6,791 nt of DNA from Prolixibacteraceae bacterium (lineage in GTDB: Bacteria > Bacteroidota > Bacteroidia > Bacteroidales > Prolixibacteraceae), in contig DMSQ01000075.1 of NCBI GenBank assembly GCA_003457135.1, positions 44,657 to 51,447 on the forward strand, given 5' to 3'. The position numbers were made by a program, and so were the translations under genes. The notes below the pieces were generated by a model. The model saw only the letters and a list, made by a program, of their open reading frames with translations, ran no database searches and had not been told where the DNA came from. Positions 1 to 4,592 of the stretch are shown one piece after another. Numbering within the stretch: position 1 is the stretch's first letter; each line of letters begins with the position of its first letter.

Positions 1-920
1 GCATTTGCCCAACCTGAAATTTCCTTTTGGGCATCGTAGGTTTCGCCATTATAGATATCTGAAAAAATGATCGGACCATTGGAAACTTTCCAATTTGCAT
101 CGGTTCCAACTATTTCGCTGGTTCCGTCGGTATAATTTATCTGAAGCTGGGCCAGAAGGGCAAGTTTGTTTCCATAGTATCCACTTTCATTGCCCCAGCC
201 AATGTTTCCGCGATACCAGCCATCGCCAACGATTGCCCCGATTGAGTTTTTGGATTGAATCATTGAGGTGACATCGTAAGTCTGGTACTGAATCCGGTTT
301 TTGTAACTGGTCCATCCTGGGGTAAACAAATCAGTACTTACTTTTTTGCCATTCAGGTACAATTGGTAAATACCCAGCGAAGTGACATAAACACGGGCTG
401 ATTTGATTGTTTTGGCCGCAACAAAATCTTTCCTGAAATACTGGGCCGGCTTGGAACCTTTCGTCACAGGTTCAGATCCAAAGCCCACCCATGAAGCTTT
501 CCATGATTCGGGTTCGAGAATTCCCATTTCCCAACTTGCCGGGGCGCTCCATGCCGAGACCTTGTTTTTATTATCCCACACCCTCACTTGCCAGGCAACG
601 CGCTGCATTGATTTTAATGCCGGGCCATCGTAGGTCACGTTTACTGATTGTGCAGAGTTTACTTTTCCTGAATTCCAGAGTAATTTGCCTTTTGCAGTTT
701 GGTCGGTTACCTTTATTTCATAGGCAGTTTGAAGCACATTTTCTTCAGCCGACACGATTTGCCAACTGAGGCGCGGTTTCTGAACATCAATACCCAACGG
801 ATTGGTATGGTATTCACAGATCAGTTCTTTCACTTCGGTTTTGACTGCGGCAAATGCGCTGGCGCCGCTGATTAGCAATAAAAAGACGAGAAGTTTCGTC
901 AAAAATGCCGTCTGTTTCAT
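1..920 (-). CDS. Alpha-L-rhamnosidase, GH78 family (N-terminal 306 codons, truncated by window edge)
   Basis: This frame stays open from an ATG at 920 to the left edge and gives 306 residues without a stop. Residues 1-24 look like a signal peptide: KQ..K, a hydrophobic run LLVFLLLISG, then ASAFA before the likely cleavage site. Residues 26-133 match the beta-sandwich that opens many GH78 enzymes, including NPLGIDVQKPRLSWQ (40-54). Residues 160-306 match the rhamnosidase N-terminal carbohydrate-binding-like domain, with YLNGKKV (188-194), GDGWYRGNIGW (232-242) and IYNGETYDA (289-297). The (alpha/alpha)6 catalytic domain would lie outside the window, so catalytic residues cannot be checked. Family members release terminal alpha-L-rhamnose from polysaccharides or glycosides; the signal peptide places this one in the periplasm or at the surface. 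It starts 22 bp after rhaM on the same strand, which fits one rhamnose operon. Family call is firm; the exact substrate is unknown. Confidence 0.93.
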   Translation of the reverse strand, partial: MKQTAFLTKLLVFLLLISGASAFAAVKTEVKELICEYHTNPLGIDVQKPRLSWQIVSAEENVLQTAYEIKVTDQTAKGKLLWNSGKVNSAQSVNVTYDGPALKSMQRVAWQVRVWDNKNKVSAWSAPASWEMGILEPESWKASWVGFGSEPVTKGSKPAQYFRKDFVAAKTIKSARVYVTSLGIYQLYLNGKKVSTDLFTPGWTSYKNRIQYQTYDVTSMIQSKNSIGAIVGDGWYRGNIGWGNESGYYGNKLALLAQLQINYTDGTSEIVGTDANWKVSNGPIIFSDIYNGETYDAQKEISGWAN

Positions 921-942
921 ATTGGTTAATTTTAAGGTTAGT

Positions 943-1257
943 TTATTCCATGTAAAAGACTTCTTCCAGAGCGTTTGAAACGGGCGAATGATCAGGATTC
1001 GTTTTCATGATGTCTGCCATAAAAGCCCACCATTTCTGAACAATTTCAGTTTGTCCGAGATCCTGTGAACCACCCTCGCTAATCACTTTCTGAAATGCAA
1101 ACAATGTATTGGTCTCTTCATCCAGAAAAATGGAATATTCACTTACTCCCGAATCTTTCAGGAGTTGGTGCAATTCGGGCCAGATTTCGTCGTGACGTTT
1201 TTTATACTCATCTTTTTGCCCTTCGTTCAGCTGCATTTTAAAAGCAAGGCGTTTCAT
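943..1257 (-). CDS. rhaM: L-rhamnose mutarotase RhaM
   Basis: This 104-residue protein has the normal family length. RhaM is a small cytoplasmic dimeric alpha/beta-barrel enzyme that interconverts alpha- and beta-L-rhamnopyranose, so that imported sugar is supplied in the form used by L-rhamnose isomerase. The sequence keeps Tyr18 and His22 (in YKKRHDEIWPEL), the positions known as active-site residues in E. coli RhaM, and the Trp76-Trp77 pair in VQKWWAFMADIM. It ends with the family signature NPDHSPVSNALEEVFYME. The ATG at 1257 shares its A with the TAA stop of rhaT (TAATG), so translational coupling is likely. The secreted rhamnosidase follows 22 bp downstream. Nothing looks degenerate, and the assignment is very secure. 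Confidence 0.97.
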   Translation of the reverse strand: MKRLAFKMQLNEGQKDEYKKRHDEIWPELHQLLKDSGVSEYSIFLDEETNTLFAFQKVISEGGSQDLGQTEIVQKWWAFMADIMKTNPDHSPVSNALEEVFYME

Positions 1258-2384
1258 TATCCGAGAGCATTTAATTCAGGATATAACCATTTGGCGACTC
1301 CAATAATAATAACCGACAAAAGAATTGCGCCGATACCAATAAGAATCATTTTGTAGGTTTTCTTTGATACGCCTTTCCATTCTTTTCGATAGAAACCCCA
1401 AAGGTTGGCAGTCAGAATGATGGTGGCCATGTGAAGTGTCCATGAACTCGCGCCGTTGCCTATTTTGGTTTCACCCATACCGTAGAAAAAGAATTGCAGA
1501 AACCAGGTGGTTCCGGCCAGCGCACAGAAAAGGTAGTTGCGCAGCAGCGGCGTTTTCCGGTCAACGAAGTCGCCACCTGTTTTGTTTTTCAAGATCAATG
1601 CGGTTGACCAGATCAGGTTGGTGGTCAGGCCACCCCAGAGAATTACAAAAAAGATAATATTGTTTTCGAAGAGGTATTTGAAGCCGCCTCCGGCTTCTGT
1701 CACAAAAGGATATCCCTGTTCAACAGCCAACGACCGGGCTACGACAGCCATTTCTTTCCCTGCATCGATTCCGAAACTGAAAAATGCACTTAAAACACCC
1801 GAAACAATGGCAATCAGTAATCCTTTAGATAGCTTGAATTCACTATTAACTCCCTCCTTATTTTTGCCCAGGTCATGATCCTTTCTAATTCCGGCACGTC
1901 CGCTAAGGATAATTCCAATTAACAAAATCAGGATACCGAGTAAGACGATTCGTCCGCCTGTACTGCTGAACAAATCGGTGAACGATAGTCCTTCTGGAAT
2001 TATTTCAGCAAGACCAGAAACATTACGCAAAATGGGTAACCCCAGCGAACCTACTATAGAAGTAATTCCTAACAGTACTGAATTACCAAGCGACATTCCA
2101 AGGTAACGTATAGCCAGTCCGTAAGTCAGACCTCCAACTCCCCACAGCAAACCCATAATATAGGTATTGAGGATTATGGTTCCCTGGGTAGATTGCAAAA
2201 TCCCTTGCCAGTCGGGAATGGTCAACAATACAGCAAGCAACGGCATGATCAGCCAGGAGAAAATTCCACCGGAAATCCAATAGACTTCCCAGCGCCATTT
2301 CTTCACCCAATTGTATGGCATGTACCAACTCCCTGAGGCGCCACCGCCGATGGCGTGAAAAATAATCCCCAATAATGCATTCAT
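1257..2384 (-). CDS. rhaT: L-rhamnose/proton symporter RhaT
   Basis: This 375-residue inner-membrane protein resembles the RhaT family of the drug/metabolite transporter superfamily, which imports L-rhamnose (and L-lyxose in E. coli) with H+. I count about ten hydrophobic segments (near 2-15, 36-57, 71-92, 99-118, 145-163, 187-205, 241-264, 282-303, 315-331 and 346-366), as expected for RhaT. Family motifs are visible: KKWRWEVYW (28-36), YGLAIRYLGMSLG (88-100), GGRIVLLG (143-150), TWFLQFFFYGMG (293-304) and SSWTLHMA (313-320). It is about 30 residues longer than E. coli RhaT (344), mainly in the loop around 205-240 and the C-terminus. It begins 56 bp after the GH16 gene and overlaps rhaM by one base. 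No Shine-Dalgarno is seen before the ATG, as is usual in Bacteroidota. The call rests on motifs and on the rhaM neighbour. Confidence 0.95.
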   Translation of the reverse strand: MNALLGIIFHAIGGGASGSWYMPYNWVKKWRWEVYWISGGIFSWLIMPLLAVLLTIPDWQGILQSTQGTIILNTYIMGLLWGVGGLTYGLAIRYLGMSLGNSVLLGITSIVGSLGLPILRNVSGLAEIIPEGLSFTDLFSSTGGRIVLLGILILLIGIILSGRAGIRKDHDLGKNKEGVNSEFKLSKGLLIAIVSGVLSAFFSFGIDAGKEMAVVARSLAVEQGYPFVTEAGGGFKYLFENNIIFFVILWGGLTTNLIWSTALILKNKTGGDFVDRKTPLLRNYLFCALAGTTWFLQFFFYGMGETKIGNGASSWTLHMATIILTANLWGFYRKEWKGVSKKTYKMILIGIGAILLSVIIIGVAKWLYPELNALG

Positions 2385-2440
2385 GGTTTATCGTTTAGGA
2401 TTTAAAATTCTGTTTATGTAAATGTAAAAATATTTGGGAT

Positions 2441-3391
2441 TTAAAGTGGTTTCCCATAGAATTTCACTTCAGATATTTCAAAAACCGAATTTTCACCACT
2501 TGTTACCCTGCGATGTTTGGCATTATTTATAATCAGGTAAGCTCCCGCACTGGTAATTGCTTTCTTATCTCTGAACACTGCGGTCAGCACCCGGTCAATG
2601 TAAAACTTGTACCCTGCTGTGCTTAGTTCAACTGCGAATTCATATTCTTTTTTAATATCTGGTTTGCCCCGTTTTGCCTTCCATGCTTGTGTGCGGTAAA
2701 CCTGGTTTGAATATCCGTAATGAATGGTGTGCTGTATTTTGCCGCGTATAATTTCCATGAAATCAACTTCAGGAGTAATATGATCGGGCGATACATAAAT
2801 CCGTCTCCCCTCAGGTTCAGGTATTGGGTTGTCAACTGTTATTTTTTTGCCAGGCTTATCCAAGCCGGATATAAATCCAACAATTTCCTGATCATACCAA
2901 ATATACCAATTTAAGTCCACCCTTTGGTTTGTCCATTCAGGAAGGAATAGCTGGTTATTTTCTTCTCTTTGTGCATTTCCCAAGTCAATTTTTGTTTCAT
3001 GCTCAGGATGCCGTTTCCTAAGCAACCAAATGGCAGGCCAGGCATCTTTGTCGTCAGGCAAACGGCACTTGACCGTCCAAATCCCAAAAGGGAAAGCATG
3101 ATTCACATACTCGATGTAGCCTATTGACCAGATTTTCTTTGCTGTTCCCCACCAGCTTGAGAAATCCCTGTTTTCGTATTTGGCATGAAGCAACAGCTTG
3201 CCGTCAATAACCTGAACATTCTCCTTCAGGGTTATCATGTCGTCGTTATAAGGATTCCGGTCTAAAACCAAATAACCAGGATTATGAAAGTCCTCTGTGA
3301 ATGTTGGTGTCCCAAAGTCAACTTTTTTCTGATTCTCCTTCCATAACTTATATTTCAGGCCAAGACAGAAGTTTTTAAATGAATTTGCCAT
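2441..3391 (-). CDS. GH16-like glycoside hydrolase (concanavalin-like fold), no signal peptide
   Basis: This 316-residue protein carries GH16 hallmarks. AWPAIWLL (117-124) corresponds to the WPAFWLL strand, and EVDFME (208-213) fits the ExDxxE catalytic signature, giving Glu208 as nucleophile, Asp210 as helper and Glu213 as acid/base. FEISEVKFYGKP near the C-terminus resembles the closing beta-strand of the fold. GH16 enzymes cleave beta-1,3 or beta-1,4 bonds in glucans and galactans; the substrate cannot be read from the sequence. Two points are odd. About 84 residues separate the WPAIWLL strand from the catalytic motif, where typical members have far fewer, so a large insertion (about 128-205) is present. 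There is also no signal peptide: the N-terminus is polar and lysine-rich, and an in-frame TAA five codons upstream of the ATG rules out a longer start. It lies 56 bp upstream of rhaT on the same strand, so it may lead the operon, but a link to rhamnose is inferred only from position. Confidence 0.78.
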   Translation of the reverse strand: MANSFKNFCLGLKYKLWKENQKKVDFGTPTFTEDFHNPGYLVLDRNPYNDDMITLKENVQVIDGKLLLHAKYENRDFSSWWGTAKKIWSIGYIEYVNHAFPFGIWTVKCRLPDDKDAWPAIWLLRKRHPEHETKIDLGNAQREENNQLFLPEWTNQRVDLNWYIWYDQEIVGFISGLDKPGKKITVDNPIPEPEGRRIYVSPDHITPEVDFMEIIRGKIQHTIHYGYSNQVYRTQAWKAKRGKPDIKKEYEFAVELSTAGYKFYIDRVLTAVFRDKKAITSAGAYLIINNAKHRRVTSGENSVFEISEVKFYGKPL

Positions 3392-3581
3392 GATAATAAA
3401 ATTTTAGTTTAGCTAAAAATAGTAGATGCTTTTCTTCTTCCATGCTTTTGGGTGCAAAATAATTATCGGCCATTTCTTCTATTTTATGTTCCAGAAATAT
3501 TTCTGAAAAAACTTCGTCGTTTGGCCGAAGTGTTGAGCTCCCAACCGGTTTTCGTTTTCGAAATACAACTTTTTGGTAACC
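3375..3581 (-). other. Unassigned open frame, possible small or decayed gene
   Basis: On the minus strand, a frame opens after a TAA at 3584-3582 and runs 68 codons to a TAA at 3377-3375, overlapping the first 17 bases of the GH16 gene in another frame. The only ATG that begins a sizeable product is at 3473; it gives 32 residues starting MADNYFAPKSMEEEK. The composition is protein-like (acidic and charged, e.g. FSEIFLEHKIEEMADNYF), which is why it is recorded. I recognise no family, and the upstream half could belong to a frameshifted remnant. Chance openness is also quite possible. Confidence 0.2.
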
Positions 3582-3737
3582 TTAATCAGTTATTCCTGTC
3601 CTTTATTCACTTCAAATTCAAATTGTTGAGGACTTTAAAACTCCAAATTCAGTTATCAAATTTTCTTTGATTTCCTGAAAGATTAAAATATCCACGCAAA
3701 ATTGACTGAAAGCATTGGTATTACAGCGAAATAAAGA
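3392..3737. other. Intergenic stretch, AT-rich, no recognised gene
   Basis: These 346 bases lie between the S4-domain gene and the GH16 gene, both on the minus strand. I find no RNA gene and no protein I recognise. A promoter for the GH16-rhaT-rhaM operon would be expected here. A TATTTTTA word about 25 bases before the GH16 start partly fits the Bacteroidota -7 consensus, but I see no TTTG box at the right distance. The stretch contains a possible relic open frame and borders a hairpin, both listed separately. Confidence 0.6.
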
Positions 3738-3755
3738 CTAAATGATCTTTATTTC
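3728..3755. repeat. Perfect inverted repeat at the 3' end of the S4-domain gene
   Basis: GAAATAAAGA (3728-3737) and TCTTTATTTC (3746-3755) are exact reverse complements, giving a 10-bp stem around an 8-base loop. The loop holds the TAG stop of the S4-domain gene (3738-3740). In the minus-strand transcript this would form an A/U-rich hairpin across the stop codon. No U-run follows in the direction of transcription, so it is not a classical intrinsic terminator. It may protect the 3' end or slow the polymerase, or it may be chance in AT-rich DNA. Confidence 0.45.
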
Positions 3756-4031
3756 ATGTTCAAAAACTTCAATCACATCGCCAGCCCTTAATTTGGCCCG
3801 TTTACGGAATTCGGGTACGCCATTGCGGTAAACCAAACCATCTTCCACCATCATTTTGGCCTGACCACCCGATTCACTGATCCGCATGATTTTTAACAGT
3901 TTGATCAGTTCGATGTATTCTTCGCCTTTTAGTTCGTAGGAGCCTCTCCTAACCCCTCCAAAGGAGGGAAACTTTTTGTCCATACTTTGAATATTTCGAT
4001 CTTTATTATCCAGAATGTTCATGAACTTCAT
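3738..4031 (-). CDS. S4-domain RNA-binding protein, YbcJ-like
   Basis: Residues 37-97 match the small single-domain S4 proteins related to E. coli YbcJ (about 70 residues): EEYIELIKLLKIMRISESGGQAK, then VEDGLVYRNG, then RKRAKLRAGDVIEV. The S4 fold binds structured RNA; a ribosome-linked role is presumed for the family, but the exact target is unknown. This copy is 97 residues because about 30 extra residues precede the domain. Part of them, FPSFGGVRRGS (21-31), is translated from a dispersed-type hairpin repeat, so the extension is probably acquired. The ATG at 4031 overlaps the stop of the MmcQ-like gene in the arrangement ATGA, which favours this start by translational coupling. A second ATG at codon 17, just before the repeat, is an alternative. 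The family call is strong; the start is less certain. Confidence 0.88.
   Translation of the reverse strand: MKFMNILDNKDRNIQSMDKKFPSFGGVRRGSYELKGEEYIELIKLLKIMRISESGGQAKMMVEDGLVYRNGVPEFRKRAKLRAGDVIEVFEHEIKII
3941..3968 (-). repeat. REP-like hairpin repeat A, inside the S4-domain gene
   Basis: CCCTCC (3954-3959) and GGAGGG (3963-3968) form a 6-bp GC-rich stem with a 3-base loop. On the minus strand the hairpin is followed by a purine-rich tail ending in GAGAGGC (3941-3953). Hairpin plus G-rich tail ending GAGGC resembles dispersed palindromic repeats I know from Bacteroidota genomes. It differs sharply from the surrounding AT-richer coding DNA. It is read in frame as PSFGGVRRGS. Confidence 0.7.
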
Positions 4032-4390
4032 TGCCCAGACTCCCTTCTCCTGCGGAGAAGGGCAGGGGATGAGGCTTTTGTTTTCACCAGTTCATACGAG
4101 TGGTCAATCAGTTCCAAAATCAGCTTTTGACTGATCGAACCATCCATCTTCACGGTATTCCAATGTGCTTTGTTCATGTGGTATCCGGGCTGTATGGCCG
4201 GATATTGTTCCCGAAGCTCAATAGCCCGCTCCGGATTGCATTTCAGGTTCAGGCTAAACTCATCAACCAAATCAGTTAAAGCAAACATTTTACCCATCAC
4301 TTTGAATACGAGTGTGTTTTCATCAAAAGGAAATTCTTCGGTCACTCCAGGTTTTGAGATACAATACTCCCTGAATTCTTCGATGTTCAT
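4028..4390 (-). CDS. MmcQ/YjbR family protein
   Basis: This 120-residue protein (from the ATG at 4390) belongs to the MmcQ/YjbR family, small cytoplasmic proteins with a CyaY-like, double-wing DNA-binding-type fold and no settled biochemical role. Matching segments are MNIEEFREYC at the start, FPFDENTLVFKVMGKMFALTDL (20-41 in two adjoining blocks), LKCNPERAIELREQYP, and the signature GYHMNKAHWNTVKMDGS (69-85). An in-frame TTG at 4414 would add eight residues, but it lies inside a perfect TATATTTG -7 box, so the ATG is preferred. The last 16 residues (105-120: KASSPALLRRRRESGQ) are not family-like. They are translated from a GC-rich hairpin repeat and end four bases into the S4-domain gene. 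Relatives usually end in a short lysine/leucine-rich helix, as I recall, so the native tail may have been replaced. Transcribed with the S4 gene. Confidence 0.9.
   Translation of the reverse strand: MNIEEFREYCISKPGVTEEFPFDENTLVFKVMGKMFALTDLVDEFSLNLKCNPERAIELREQYPAIQPGYHMNKAHWNTVKMDGSISQKLILELIDHSYELVKTKASSPALLRRRRESGQ
4042..4075 (+). repeat. REP-like hairpin repeat B, inside the MmcQ-like gene
   Basis: CCCTTCTCC (4042-4050) and GGAGAAGGG (4054-4062) form a perfect 9-bp stem with the loop TGC. A tail, CAGGGGATGAGGC (4063-4075), follows on the plus strand. The layout (hairpin, then G-rich tail ending GAGGC) is the same as repeat A but in the opposite orientation. Read on the minus strand, it encodes the C-terminal residues ASSPALLRRRRES of the MmcQ-like protein. 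Confidence 0.75.
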
Positions 4391-4411
4391 AAATGCAGGA
4401 TTTAATGGAAA

Positions 4412-4419
4412 CAAATATA
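4412..4419 (-). promoter_or_regulatory. Putative -7 box for the MmcQ-like/S4 pair
   Basis: TATATTTG on the minus strand fits the Bacteroidota sigma-ABfr -7 consensus TAnnTTTG exactly. It ends 21 bases before the preferred ATG at 4390, which would give a leader of roughly 15 nt. No good TTTG -33 box is seen at the expected 19-21 base spacing, so the promoter is only moderately supported. Confidence 0.4.
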
Positions 4420-4536
4420 CGAATGTCGCCTTGAAAATAAGGTTTTAGAACATTTTATCACTGGCTTTTCGGGAATACAATTCTTAAATAATTAAAAAGT
4501 TCTCTGAAAAACCCCATTTTGAATGATAATATAGAA

Positions 4537-4567
4537 TTTTCAGTTATACATTTGTCCGTTATTTTTG
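4537..4567 (+). promoter_or_regulatory. Putative kup promoter
   Basis: TATTTTTG (4560-4567) matches the -7 consensus TAnnTTTG exactly. With TTTT (4537-4540) as a weak -33 box, the spacer is 19 bases and the leader to the ATG at 4593 would be about 20 nt. A second exact match, TACATTTG (4547-4554), has a true TTTG at 4518-4521, but the spacer of 25 is too long. Either could be used. The consensus comes from known Bacteroides promoters; assignment here is inference. Confidence 0.4.
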
Positions 4568-4592
4568 AAATTTAGGCTAATAACCAGTTTAT

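Noticed and set aside
403..769. Two plus-strand open frames opposite the rhamnosidase gene
   Set aside because: They are antisense shadows of a clear GH78 coding frame that continues off the left edge.
1436..1878. Plus-strand open frames opposite rhaT
   Set aside because: They are antisense to a well-supported transporter and show no family features.
2398..2445. Direct repeat GGATTTAAA on either side of the GH16-rhaT gap
   Set aside because: It is nine AT-rich bases, easily chance, and one copy is part of the GH16 stop region; there is no sign of an inserted element between them.
3452..3670. Plus-strand open frame of 72 codons in the intergenic stretch
   Set aside because: It is low-complexity (F, L, K, Q rich), has no recognisable family or promoter, and lies opposite to a more protein-like minus-strand frame.
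4391..4414. TTG start at 4414 for the MmcQ-like gene
   Set aside because: It overlaps a perfect -7 box, and the family normally starts at the MNIEEF-type sequence, which the ATG at 4390 gives.
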